From: Streptomyces sp. NBC_01446
GTDB lineage: Bacteria > Actinomycetota > Actinomycetes > Streptomycetales > Streptomycetaceae
NCBI RefSeq assembly: GCF_026340095.1
Contig: NZ_JAPEPO010000001.1
Location: 496,001-560,000 of the forward strand
Length of the DNA stretch: 64,000 nucleotides
Direction of reading: 5' to 3'
The stretch's first letter is position 1, and each line of letters opens with the position of its first letter. A program made the translations under genes and the position numbers. Of the stretch, positions 34,838 to 43,819 are shown one piece after another. Below the pieces are notes generated by a model, which ran no database searches, was not told the DNA's origin, and saw only the letters and a list, made by a program, of their open reading frames with translations.

Positions 34838-34908
34838 GCGAAAGTAGCCTCCTTGAGCCGCGTTAAAAAGTTACCCATCTCCATAACCTGATTATTGAGG
34901 TCCCCATC

Positions 34909-35070
34909 GTGGCCGCGGAGGGCCGCGTGGTCCACGCGGAGACCCAGCGGTTCATCGCAGGGCGGATGAAGGTCCGGGTGCACACCGTGGCAGTCGGCCA
35001 CCTGCCCGTGCTCACGGCGCCGGAAGCGGTTGTCGACATCGTGAGGGCAAGCCGTGCGCGAGGTCGCGTG
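34909..35070 (+). pseudogene. Alpha/beta hydrolase C-terminal fragment
   Basis: The plus strand reads AETQRFIAGRMKVRVHTVAV then GHLPVLTAPEAVVDIVR, the last helix and the catalytic-His loop of an alpha/beta hydrolase of the chloroperoxidase type. Everything before it is missing. AT-rich promoter-like sequence lies just upstream (34850-34905). Confidence 0.6.
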
Positions 35071-35232
35071 GGTGATGGATCCGGCGGAAGGCCGGCCTGG
35101 AGACGCCCGGAAATCGAGCAGGGCGAATAACCCTCCGACGGCGATTTAGGCAGTTACGCATCGAGTTGATCCGAGAGGCTGCGGCGGCTGCTGACGCTCC
35201 GTCGGTCGCCTCGGGAGAGAAGGGTGAAGGTC

Positions 35233-36087
35233 ATGGTTGACATTGCCTACCGCACGGTCGACGTGGACGGCCTGAAAGTGTTCTACCGGGAAGCCGGCCC
35301 TGCGGACGCACCGACGTTGCTCCTGCTGCACGGCTTCCCGTCGTCGAGTCACATGTTCCGCGAGCTGATCCCCCTGCTCGCCGACCAATTCCACATCGTC
35401 GCCCCTGACCTGCCCGGTTTCGGCAGGTCGGACATGCCCTCGCGAGACGACTTCGACTACACCTTCGACCACATCACCGATGTCATCGACCGTCTGACGG
35501 AGGTACTGGGCCTCGATCGCTTCGCGCTGTACGTGTTCGACTACGGCGCGCCGGTCGGATTCCGGATCGCCACCCGCCACCCCGAGCGGATCAGCGCGAT
35601 CGTCTCGCAGAACGGCAACGCGTACGAGGACGGGCTGAGCGAGGCCTGGAATCCGGTGCAGGCGTACTGGAAGGAGCCCTCGGCAGCCAACCGGGAGGCG
35701 ATCCGGATGCTCGTCCAGCCGGAGACGACGGTCTGGCAGTACCAGCACGGCGTTCCCGATGAGACGCGCGTAAGTCCGGACGGCTACGGCCTGGACAACC
35801 ACTACCTCGCACGCGAGGGCGCGCACGAGATCCAGCTCGACCTGTTCCTCGACTACGCGAGCAACGTCGCCCTGTATCCCACGTTCCAGGAGTACTTCCG
35901 GACGAGTAAACCGCGACTGCTCGCGGTGTGGGGCAAGAACGATCCGTTCTTCCTGCCGGCCGGGGCCGAAGCCTTCAGCCGCGACATCCCCGAGGCCGAG
36001 GTTCGTTTCCTCGACACCGGTCACTTCGCCCTGGAAACACATGCCGAGGAGATCGCGGCGGCACTTCGCGACTTCCTCGCCGGCTAG
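35233..36087 (+). CDS. Alpha/beta hydrolase with Asp nucleophile (epoxide hydrolase/dehalogenase-like)
   Basis: The 284-residue protein has the oxyanion-hole motif LLHGFPSSSHMF (residues about 33-44) and a nucleophile elbow VFDYGAPVG, in which Asp replaces the Ser of esterases, as in epoxide hydrolases and haloalkane dehalogenases. It also has WGKNDPFF and a final DTGHFALE with the catalytic His. The ATG at 35233 has AGAAGGG eight bases upstream; a GTG at 35224 is possible. The next intact gene is a flavoprotein 783 bp away, with a broken SDR gene between. Confidence 0.88.
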   Translation: MVDIAYRTVDVDGLKVFYREAGPADAPTLLLLHGFPSSSHMFRELIPLLADQFHIVAPDLPGFGRSDMPSRDDFDYTFDHITDVIDRLTEVLGLDRFALYVFDYGAPVGFRIATRHPERISAIVSQNGNAYEDGLSEAWNPVQAYWKEPSAANREAIRMLVQPETTVWQYQHGVPDETRVSPDGYGLDNHYLAREGAHEIQLDLFLDYASNVALYPTFQEYFRTSKPRLLAVWGKNDPFFLPAGAEAFSRDIPEAEVRFLDTGHFALETHAEEIAAALRDFLAG

Positions 36088-36230
36088 GCAGCGCGCCGCA
36101 CACCATGCGGATCGCGCGTGGCGAGGGTCGCATCGACTCTCCGGCCGTGCAGCCGGCCCCCGGTCAAGGTCCCGCACACCGGCGATCCCGACAGGGCTGC
36201 CCTCTCGATTTCAGCGAAGGAGGAAGACGA

Positions 36231-36755
36231 TGCCGAACTCCGTCGCAGAGGTCACCTGCGCCAGCCAGGGTATGGGTCGCTCCACGGCGATCCGGTTGGC
36301 GCGGGACTTTTCCGTGGGACGCCGGCCTGGCCCTCAAGCTCCACGGCGCACGCCGCTCGCAATTCGAGGCATGGCCTGCGCTGACCCAGGCCAAGGGTTC
36401 CGTCGTCCTGATGTCGGGCAACTCCGCCATCTTCCCCTAGGCGCCCTACGCAGCGATCGCCGCCCTCGCGAAGGCGTTCTCCGACCGTGGCGTCACCGAC
36501 GGCGTCCAGGGCAACAGTGTCCTGCCGGCCCGGTCATGACGGGGCGCCGCCGCTCGTATCTCGAGTACTGGGCGCCCAGCCACGGCATGAGCGTCGAGGT
36601 AGCGATCGACACGTTCCCGCAGAAGGCCGAGATCCAACGCTTCGTCCAACCGGATGAGATCGCCGAACTGATGGCGTTCGTCATCTCGCCGGCGGCCCCC
36701 CGGATGACCGGATCGACCTTGCGCATGGGACGGCGGAGAGGTGAAGCCCGTCTGA
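36231..36755 (+). pseudogene. SDR oxidoreductase, frameshifted and with a stop
   Basis: After a strong site (GAAGGAGG) the frame reads VAEVTCASQGMGRSTAIRLA, the Gly-rich start of a short-chain dehydrogenase, with one residue off the usual TGASxGxG. Frameshifts follow. The later blocks SVVLMSGNSAIFP, then a TAG, PYAAIAALAKAFSDRGV, FVQPDEIAELMAFVISP and a final DGGEVKPV in a different register are all SDR-like. At least three disruptions make it inactive. Confidence 0.82.
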
Positions 36756-36870
36756 TCAGCGGCGCGGTGAAAGGTCGGCCCGCCCGAGTACGAAGGCCCG
36801 ATGACCGCGCCGGGACCGCCAGTTCGATCACCGCAGAGTCCACGGAGAGAAATTGACCGAGAGGGAAAAC

Positions 36871-38295
36871 ATGAGGACCGAAATGTACGACGTCATCGTC
36901 GTCGGGGCCGGACCGGTCGGGCAGAACGTCGCGGAAAGATCGCGTGCCGCCGGATTGAGTGTGGCCGTGGTGGAGCGAGAGCTGGTCGGCGGTGAATGCT
37001 CCTACTGGGCCTGTGTTCCGAGCAAGGCCCTGTTGCGGCCGGTGATCGCGATCGCCGACGCCCGTCGAGTGGACGGTGCGCGGGCGGCGGTGACAGGGCG
37101 GATCAGCGCGGACGACGTCTTCGCACGCCGCAACCGCTACGTGACCGACTACGACGACAGCGGTCAGGCCGACTGGATCGGGAGCATCGGCGCGGACCTG
37201 GTCCGCGGAAACGGCCGGCTCGACGGGGAACGCCGTGTGGCGGTCAGCAGTTCCGACGGCGAAAGACTCCTCACCGCGCGCCACGCGGTCGCCCTGTGCA
37301 CCGGCAGCAACGCCGTGCTCCCCGATCTGCCCGGTATGGCCGAGGCCAGGCCGTGGACGAACCGGACCGCCACCGACTCGGTCACCGTGCCGGACCGGCT
37401 CGTCGTCGTCGGCGGAGGCGGGGTCGGCGTGGAGATGGCCACCGCCTGGCAGGGGCTCGGCTCCATGGTCACACTGCTGGCACGCGGGCCACTGCTGCGC
37501 CGTATGGAGCCTTTCGCCGGGGAGATGGTCGCCGAAGGCCTCAAAGAAGCGGGCGTTGACGTTCGTATCGGCGTCTCCGTCACCGAGCTGCGCCGCCCCG
37601 ATCCTTCCGGACCGGTCGGCATCTCGCTGGACGACGGCACCCAACTGGAGGCCGACGAGATCCTGTTCGCCACCGGGCGCTCGCCGCGTACCGAGGACCT
37701 CGGTCTGGAGACGGTCGGCCTGTCCCCCGGGTCCTGGCTGGATGTCGACGACACCTGCACGGTGCGAGGCGTCGACGGGGACTGGCTGTACGCGGTCGGC
37801 GACATCAACCACCATGCCCTCCTCACCCACCAGGGGAAGTACCAGGCCCGGATCGTCGGCGACACGATCGGCGCCCGCGCGGCCGGGCAGCCGCTGGACA
37901 CCGAGCCCTGGGGTGCGCACGCGGTCACCGCCGACCACCACGCCGTACCGCAGATCTTCTTCTGCGATCCCGAGGCCGCCGCCGTCGGCCTCTCCTCCGC
38001 CCAGGCCGAGCAAGCGGGCTACCGCGTACGGGCCGTGGACGTCCGGTTCAACGAGGCCCAGGGCGCGAACCTGTACGCCGACGGGTACCAGGGCCGGGCC
38101 CGCATGGTCGTCGACCTGGACCGGGAGACGCTGCTGGGCGTCACCTTCGTCGGCCCCGGCGTCAGCGAGCTGCTGCACTCCGCCACCGTCGCGGTGGCGG
38201 GGGAAGTGCCTGTCCCCCGGCTCTGGCACGCTGTGTCCTGCTTCCCGACCATCAGCGAAGTCTGGTTCTTCCTGCTCAAGGCCTATCGCAGCTGA
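36871..38295 (+). CDS. Pyridine nucleotide-disulfide oxidoreductase family flavoprotein
   Basis: The 474-residue protein binds FAD through VGAGPVGQNVAERS and NAD(P) through VVVGGGGVGVEMA, and has the redox disulfide in GGECSYWACVPSK (Cys43, Cys48). The C-terminal dimer domain has AVGDINHHALLTHQGKYQA and ends CFPTISEVW, where the His of the lipoamide dehydrogenase HPTxSE motif is Phe (about residue 458). This points to a dihydrolipoamide dehydrogenase- or mercuric-reductase-like enzyme without the standard acid-base pair. ATG at 36871 with GAGGGA upstream is chosen; earlier TTG is in frame. Confidence 0.85.
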   Translation: MRTEMYDVIVVGAGPVGQNVAERSRAAGLSVAVVERELVGGECSYWACVPSKALLRPVIAIADARRVDGARAAVTGRISADDVFARRNRYVTDYDDSGQADWIGSIGADLVRGNGRLDGERRVAVSSSDGERLLTARHAVALCTGSNAVLPDLPGMAEARPWTNRTATDSVTVPDRLVVVGGGGVGVEMATAWQGLGSMVTLLARGPLLRRMEPFAGEMVAEGLKEAGVDVRIGVSVTELRRPDPSGPVGISLDDGTQLEADEILFATGRSPRTEDLGLETVGLSPGSWLDVDDTCTVRGVDGDWLYAVGDINHHALLTHQGKYQARIVGDTIGARAAGQPLDTEPWGAHAVTADHHAVPQIFFCDPEAAAVGLSSAQAEQAGYRVRAVDVRFNEAQGANLYADGYQGRARMVVDLDRETLLGVTFVGPGVSELLHSATVAVAGEVPVPRLWHAVSCFPTISEVWFFLLKAYRS

Positions 38296-38402
38296 CGAAG
38301 GCCCTGATGAGCTGCTGGGTCTTTCTCGGTCGACCGGCCTTGGCCCGCTTTTGGGCCCCGCCGAGCTGCTCGGACGTGGGAGGAGTCGATCAGCGCCCGC
38401 GA
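38296..38402 (-). pseudogene. IS5-family transposase internal fragment
   Basis: The minus strand reads DWSRALIDSSHVRAARRGPK then AGQGRSTEKDPAAHQGL, the first catalytic-Asp region of IS5-type (IS427/IS1031-like) transposases. It abuts the end of the flavoprotein gene. No ends of the element are visible. The next 360 bp (38403-38766) contain no gene I can support. Confidence 0.6.
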
Positions 38403-38766
38403 CCAGTCCACCTAATACCTCCCCTCAGCGTCATGACGCTGTCCGGCGGTGTGCCCCGCGGCGCACCGCCGAGCGGCGTTTGCGACGAGTCGACGGACCC
38501 GAACGGCCTTGAAAGACAGCACCTGTTGCCTCGGCTGGACCTCAGAACACGCGGTCTCGTCGGATGTGGTGCGGGATGAGGTCGAGGAAGGCCTGCGGCG
38601 CGCGCCACGGTGGGCGCGTCGCCGAGGCGACAGCGCTGAGCATCCAGGACAGACGGACGTCGGCCGCCTCCTCGATCGCAGCGGCCGGAGTGTCAGGGTC
38701 GTGCCGCTGCATCATCCGCAGGACTGAGGTTCCCGCCCCTCGGGCTCAATGCAGGCGGACAGCCCC

Positions 38767-38805
38767 GCCGTGGGTCCGTTGCCAAAGTGTCAACGGACCC
38801 ACGGC
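38767..38805. terminator. Strong hairpin (rho-independent-like) downstream of rpoA
   Basis: A 15-bp perfect stem (38767-38781 with 38791-38805, GCCGTGGGTCCGTTG arm) closes a 9-base loop. There is no U-run, as is usual in Streptomyces. It lies 165 bp past the rpoA stop and is placed to end transcription from the minus strand. Confidence 0.6.
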
Positions 38806-38970
38806 CCCATCGAGCAGGGCGAGCCGGTGAGGTCTGCAGTGAACTGCCCGGGTGCCCAAGGGATCGCGCGGCGCGCGATGTCACAAGGTGCCGGGCCCGC
38901 GGACACCGCCGCACCGCTCACCCGGCTCCTCTGCCCTCCCGGCTCCCTCGCGACCCGCCCAGCGCAGCGT

Positions 38971-39993
38971 TCAGTACTGCTCGGTCTCCACGAACCCGGC
39001 GTCCCCGTCGTCCTCCGCCCCATAGGCGTCGGCAGCAGCGGTCGGGTCGAATCCGGGCGGGCTGTCCTTGAGGCCCAGACCCATGCCGGCCAGCTTCGCC
39101 TTGACCTCGTCGATCGACTTCGCACCGAAGTTACGAATGTCCAGGAGGTCCGCCTCGGAGCGGGCGACGAGCTCACCCACGGAGTGGACTCCCTCGCGCT
39201 TGAGGCAGTTGTACGACCGAACGGTGAGGTCGAGCTCCTCGATCGGCAGTACCAGATCGGCGGCCAGGGCGGCGTCCGTGGGGGACGGGCCCATGTCGAT
39301 GCCCTCGGCGTCGATGTTCAGCTCGCGGGCGAGACCGAACAGCTCCACCAGGGTCTTACCGGCCGACGCCATGGCGTCACGCGGACGCATGGCCTGCTTC
39401 GTCTCGACGTCGACGATCAGCTTGTCGAAGTCGGTGCGCTGCTCGACACGGGTCGCCTCGACCTTGTACGTGACCTTGAGCACGGGGCTGTAGATGGAGT
39501 CGACCGGAATACGGCCGATCTCCTGGCCCACCTGCTTGTTCTGGACGGCGGAGACGTAGCCGCGACCGCGCTCGACGGTCAGCTCCATCTCCAGCTTGCC
39601 CTTGCCGTTGAGCGTGGCGAGGACGAGGTCGGGATTGTGCACCTCGACACCGGCCGGGGGCGCGATGTCGGCGGCGGTGACCAGACCCGGGCCCTGCTTG
39701 CGCAGGTACATCACGACCGGCTCGTCCTGCTCCGAGGAGACGACCAGCTGCTTGATGTTCAAGATGAGGTCGGTGACGTCTTCCTTGACGCCCGGCACGG
39801 TGGTGAACTCGTGCAGGACACCGTCGATACGGATGGACGTGACCGCCGCACCCGGGATCGAGGAGAGAAGGGTTCGGCGCAGAGAGTTGCCGAGGGTGTA
39901 ACCGAAGCCTGGCTCCAGCGGCTCGATCACGAACCGGGAGCGGAACTCGTCGACGACCTCTTCGGTCAGGGACGGACGCTGAGCAATCAGCAC
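38971..39993 (-). CDS. rpoA: DNA-directed RNA polymerase alpha subunit, isolated extra copy
   Basis: The 340-residue protein is a complete alpha subunit. The N-domain carries [20 protein letters not shown] and [20 protein letters not shown] for dimerisation and beta/beta-prime contact. The C-domain (about residues 245-315) carries [20 protein letters not shown] and [10 protein letters not shown] for DNA and activator contact, followed by an acidic tail ending VETEQY. The GTG start follows GGAGGCAATACC. Streptomyces normally has rpoA after rpsM-rpsK-rpsD and before rplQ; none of those genes is here. No frame damage is seen, so it may be expressed as a second alpha. Confidence 0.95.
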   Translation of the reverse strand: MLIAQRPSLTEEVVDEFRSRFVIEPLEPGFGYTLGNSLRRTLLSSIPGAAVTSIRIDGVLHEFTTVPGVKEDVTDLILNIKQLVVSSEQDEPVVMYLRKQGPGLVTAADIAPPAGVEVHNPDLVLATLNGKGKLEMELTVERGRGYVSAVQNKQVGQEIGRIPVDSIYSPVLKVTYKVEATRVEQRTDFDKLIVDVETKQAMRPRDAMASAGKTLVELFGLARELNIDAEGIDMGPSPTDAALAADLVLPIEELDLTVRSYNCLKREGVHSVGELVARSEADLLDIRNFGAKSIDEVKAKLAGMGLGLKDSPPGFDPTAAADAYGAEDDGDAGFVETEQY

Positions 39994-40182
39994 GAGGTAT
40001 TGCCTCCAGTGGTTTGGCGCCCGCTATGTGACACCGTGGACACCACGAAGGGTACGGGCGATACAGACCATACGGCCTCCGAAGACACCGACCCGCCCGA
40101 CTCCGCCCGTCCGCAGGCCAGTCGGCGAGCCGAACCTCGGCAGGAGCGGAGCCCGATAATCAGCTGCTCCTACTCCTGGACG

Positions 40183-41013
40183 TCAGTCACACGGAGGGGG
40201 CCGGGACTCGAACAGCCGGGTGTAATAGCGGCCTTCTGCCTCCAGTCCGGTGGGGTCGTCGCCGGCACGGAGCACCTGCTCGACGGCGCAACGCTGTTCC
40301 GCCACGCTCGTGAACAGCCGCTGGGGGTAGGTTCGTGCGGAGTCGGTCGTGGTGGTCAGGCCGTGGGCTTCCAATTCTGCGATCACGGGCCCGTAGGGGA
40401 CGGTGCGCAGGACGAACGCGCTGACCCAGATCGTCTCCCGTTGGCACCCCAGCAGCGCCCGGAAGGTGCGGCGGGTGATGTAGCCGACACCTCCGGTCAC
40501 CGTGATCAGGCCGGTGTCCGCGACGGCGCGCCGCAACCGGGGGCTGGGCGGCTGGTGTTCCAGGTTCTCGGCATAGGCCTCATCGAGCAGGCCGACGGCC
40601 AGGGCGTACTGGACGGCGTTGTCGGCGGAGTCGAGCCCTATGACCGGGGACGCGTCCGCGCGGCGCCGTGAGGCGTAGAACTTCTTGTCGTGTTCGATGA
40701 GTTCGGTGGGCGTGAGGGCGTCGACCTCCGGGCTGGTGTAGTGCGCGTACAGCTCGGCCAGTGTGACGTCGTAGTTGAGAAGAGCGGCATTGAAGCCGTA
40801 CGAGCAGCAGAGGTCGAGGACGGTGACGGGATCGTCGGTGCCGCTGGCTGCGGACCGGTCGGTGCGCGTGCGCCGGAAAACATCCTGGCCGTGGTGCGGT
40901 ATCTCGTAGTCCAACGGGCCGAGTCGGCGGACGTAGGCGCGAGGATCGGGCTCGTTGTAGATGTCGTCGAATCGGGTCTTGCCCGATGGGGCACTGACAG
41001 GGCCTGCGACCAT
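40183..41013 (-). CDS. Putative SAM-dependent methyltransferase
   Basis: The 276-residue protein has a motif-I-like VLDLCCSYGFNAALL at residues about 65-79, where Cys-Cys replaces the usual Gly-Xaa-Gly spacing, followed by a helical insert and strands that end the Rossmann half (DTGLITVTGGVGYIT). The C-terminal third is unlike common families. GGAGG lies 8 bases before the ATG. It is 189 bp upstream of the extra rpoA on the same strand. The substrate is unknown; the weak motif I leaves room for a non-methyltransferase role. Confidence 0.6.
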   Translation of the reverse strand: MVAGPVSAPSGKTRFDDIYNEPDPRAYVRRLGPLDYEIPHHGQDVFRRTRTDRSAASGTDDPVTVLDLCCSYGFNAALLNYDVTLAELYAHYTSPEVDALTPTELIEHDKKFYASRRRADASPVIGLDSADNAVQYALAVGLLDEAYAENLEHQPPSPRLRRAVADTGLITVTGGVGYITRRTFRALLGCQRETIWVSAFVLRTVPYGPVIAELEAHGLTTTTDSARTYPQRLFTSVAEQRCAVEQVLRAGDDPTGLEAEGRYYTRLFESRPPPCD

Positions 41014-41318
41014 GGGGCGTACCTCCGCGGAATCAGGACGGGTGGCTGCACAAAGGCCTCTATCGGACCGGTTGCACCGCTCGGTAGACCTCGCGGCGGG
41101 CACCGGCCACGCGGTGGCCGCCGACACTGAGCAGACCGGCCGGCGCCAACCGAGGGCGCGAGGTCACCCACTCACAACCCGTGCAGAACCTTGTGTCCCG
41201 TCGGGACTGACCAACATGACCTGGCGAACCACCAGGAATGGGCTGACGGCCCGCAGACAGCTCTCTCGTGACGTTCGGACGTCCGTTCGGCGGTGAGGAA
41301 CGCGCCGTGGTTTTCTTG

Positions 41319-41367
41319 ACTTCCTGTCCGGGAACTGGCCGATACTTCCTGTCCGGGAACTGGCCGA
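41319..41367. repeat. Two direct 24-bp repeats, period 25
   Basis: The 24-base unit ACTTCCTGTCCGGGAACTGG plus CCGA occurs at 41319-41342 and again, identical, at 41344-41367 with one base between. It lies in a 400-bp gap without an intact gene. Confidence 0.9.
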
Positions 41368-41436
41368 ATGTTCGGGATGCCACGGTGGATCATGCCGTGG
41401 TCGTTCTCGAAGGGCTCGGCCTCGCGGTAGGTTAGG

Positions 41437-41585
41437 CCTGCCCCTGGCGGTGCTCGTCTACCGCACCGGCACTGCCGCCCGCCGCCGCTCTGGGCGTCGC
41501 GAGTGTATTCCTCACCATACCCTCGTACGCCTTGTTCGGCCTGCTGATCACCCCTGTGCCGCTCGAACAGTCGTCGTCGCAGGTC
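41437..41585 (+). pseudogene. Glycine betaine/choline ABC permease (ProW/OpuCB-like) fragment
   Basis: Across one frameshift the plus strand reads LPLAVLVYRT, then LPPAAALGVASVFLTIPSYA and LFGLLI, which matches the conserved EAA-loop-side helix of ProW/OpuB-type permeases (usual form VLGVAGVLQTIPSLALFGLL). About 45 residues remain of a protein of about 220. Confidence 0.55.
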
Positions 41586-41790
41586 AGGCCATGTAGTTGT
41601 ACTCGTTGGTGAGGCCGCCGAGGATCCGGGTGCGCAGCAGTCTGCGAGTGCCGGGGCTGTGCACTACGGCGGGCTGTCGCTGAGCACCGGGCGGTAGTTG
41701 GTTACGGGCCCGATGGGGGCCGGTGCTGGTTGTGGTGGAGCTGGCAGGCGGCCAGGACCTGTCGCGCCTGCGGTTGTCCCATGCCGAGGC
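41584..41790 (-). pseudogene. Integrase (rve-type transposase) C-terminal fragment
   Basis: The minus strand gives ARQVLAACQLHHNQHRP, then in another frame RARNQLPPGAQRQPAVVH and RRLLRTRILGGLTNEYNYMA before TGA. This is the C-terminal end of an rve-type transposase related to the fragments at 5.6, 10.4 and 16.5 kb, but a different member of the group. Confidence 0.75.
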
Positions 41791-41885
41791 CGTGCGTGCT
41801 GAACGACTGCCCCCACCCGCCTACCGCGGAAGTGCCACCCTTTCCGAGACCGCGGCTCCACGGCGCGGTGCGCCGGGACCGCGGG

Positions 41886-43208
41886 TCACACCTCCTGCCG
41901 CGCCGGCTCCCCCACCGCCAGGTCGGAGTCCGCGCGCCGCGGTATGAACAGCAGCGCCACGAAGGAGAGCACGCAGCAGCCCACGATGTAGACGCTGATG
42001 CCGACGCTCGACCCGGTGTCCTCCAGGATCGCCGCGGCGATCAGCGGTGCCGGTCCGCCCGCGATGACCGAGGCGAGCTGGTAGCCGAGGCCGGCGCCGC
42101 TGTAGCGGACCTGTGTGCCGAAGCCCTCCGCGATGAGCGCGGCCTGAGGGCCGTACTGCACATCGTGGAAGACGAGAGACAGCACGATCGCCAACAGCAC
42201 CAGCCCCGACGAGCCGGTGTTCAGCAGCGCGAAGTACGGGAACGCGAACGCGGCGACGCAGGCGATCCCGATCCCGTACACGAGGCGGCGCCCGATCCGG
42301 TCGGAGAGATGGCCGAAGAGCGGGATGGAGACGAGCCCGATGGTGGCCGCGACGAGCGTGTCGTCGAGCAGGTCGCTGCGGGCGAGGCCGAGGTGTTCGG
42401 TCCCGTAGGCGAGCACGAAGGTGATGAAAAGGTAGAACGGGGCCTGCTCGGAGAGGCGTACGAACGCCGCAGTGAGGACCTCGCGCCACTGGTGGCGCAG
42501 CACGTCCCACACCGGCAGGCGGACCACGGCCTGCGCGTTCTTGACCGCGCTGAAGTCGGGGCTCTCCACGACCCGCAACCGTACGTACAGGCCGATCGCG
42601 ATGAGGACGGCGCTGGCCAGGAAGGGGATCCGCCAGCCCCAGCTCTCGAAGCCGTCGCCGGTCGCCGAAGTCATCCAGCGGACCATGCCGGTCGAGGCGA
42701 GCAGCCCGAGCGGCACGCCCATCTGCGGCCAACTGGCCATCAGGCCACGGCGTTTCCTCGGACCCCACTCCATGGCGAGCAGCACCGAGCCGCCCCACTC
42801 ACCGCCGACGCCGATGCCCTGAACGACGCGCAGGACGACGAGCAGGATCGGCGCGGCGAGGCCGATCGAGTCGTACGTGGGCAGGCAGCCGATGAGAACG
42901 GTGCTCACGCCCATCAGCAGGAGTGTGATGACGAGAGTGGACTTGCGGCCGACCCGGTCGCCGAAGTGTCCGAAGATCGCGGCGCCGACGGGGCGGGCGG
43001 CGAAGCCGACGAACTGCGTGGCGAAGGAGGCGAGGACGCCGGTGTAGTCGGACTGGCCCGGGAAGAACAGGTGCGGGAAAACGAGCGCCGCGGCCGTCCC
43101 GTAGAGAAAGAAGTCGTACCACTCGATGGCGGTGCCCACCGTGCTGGCTACGACAGCGCGGTTGCGGTGGCTGCGCGTGGCAGCCGTCTGTCCGGTGCTC
43201 GTGCCCAC
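41886..43208 (-). CDS. MHS-family MFS metabolite:proton symporter
   Basis: The 440-residue protein has 12 predicted spans and the MHS signatures TAIEWYDFFLYGTAAALVFP, FGHFGDRVGRKSTLV (MFS motif A) and GGEWGGSVLLAMEW. It resembles ShiA/KgtP/ProP-type importers of organic acids or osmolytes. It has no obvious operon partner; upstream and downstream are relics. Substrate unknown. Confidence 0.9.
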   Translation of the reverse strand: MGTSTGQTAATRSHRNRAVVASTVGTAIEWYDFFLYGTAAALVFPHLFFPGQSDYTGVLASFATQFVGFAARPVGAAIFGHFGDRVGRKSTLVITLLLMGVSTVLIGCLPTYDSIGLAAPILLVVLRVVQGIGVGGEWGGSVLLAMEWGPRKRRGLMASWPQMGVPLGLLASTGMVRWMTSATGDGFESWGWRIPFLASAVLIAIGLYVRLRVVESPDFSAVKNAQAVVRLPVWDVLRHQWREVLTAAFVRLSEQAPFYLFITFVLAYGTEHLGLARSDLLDDTLVAATIGLVSIPLFGHLSDRIGRRLVYGIGIACVAAFAFPYFALLNTGSSGLVLLAIVLSLVFHDVQYGPQAALIAEGFGTQVRYSGAGLGYQLASVIAGGPAPLIAAAILEDTGSSVGISVYIVGCCVLSFVALLFIPRRADSDLAVGEPARQEV

Positions 43209-43819
43209 GGAGAATCCCTGTCTTATGCTGTCGAGCCGGCTTGTGCGGGGCGGGGGAGGCTTCCGCGAGAGTGCTCTTGAGTCAGGGGCATGTCAAGGAA
43301 GCGGGCATTCCTGTTACTTCCCTACGGCGGACATCGGCTCAACGACACTACGGACGCGGGGCGCTGGAGCTCGTCGGTGGCCAAGCACTGGACCTCGTAC
43401 ATCCGCCCACAGGAGAACCGCAACAAGAAGCTTCAGCCACACGCCCGGCACCGGATATCCCCCCGTCACCGTCGTCGGTCGACGTACGCGAACTCCCCGA
43501 TGCCGTCGAGCGAAGGCGGTGCGTGTGCTGCGGCATGACGGTGCCCTACTACGCGTCGGAGAGTCCGGCACGCTCAACTGATGTGACCTGACAGGCCTGT
43601 TGAATTGGGCCCGCCTTGAAGAACACAACACAAACGACACAATGACGCCGCCGGTGCTGTGACTTCCTGTTTTGCTGCCGGGCCGCAGGAGTTGTCCGCG
43701 AACCTTCCCGGACTTGTCCGTGATCGGTAACGGACGCATCCGTGCGCCCGTGCGGCTCGTCCTGCCCAGTGATCGCAAGGTGATCGGGACCGGTGGGGCA
43801 CTGCGTGAAGGGGACGGAC
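43209..43819. other. Gap between the MHS transporter and the deacetylase
   Basis: No convincing gene is seen in 600 bp. Short coding-like runs occur in several frames but none makes a coherent domain. The region near 43600-43650 is AT-richer and may hold the deacetylase promoter. Confidence 0.3.

Noticed and set aside
38400..38760. A plus-strand frame after the IS5 scrap
   Set aside because: It reads as basic, low-information sequence on both strands with no domain.
43209..43580. A possible ABATE/CGNR-like start near 43370
   Set aside because: A few matching residues (GALELVGGQALDLV) are not enough. The rest is noise and no zinc finger follows.
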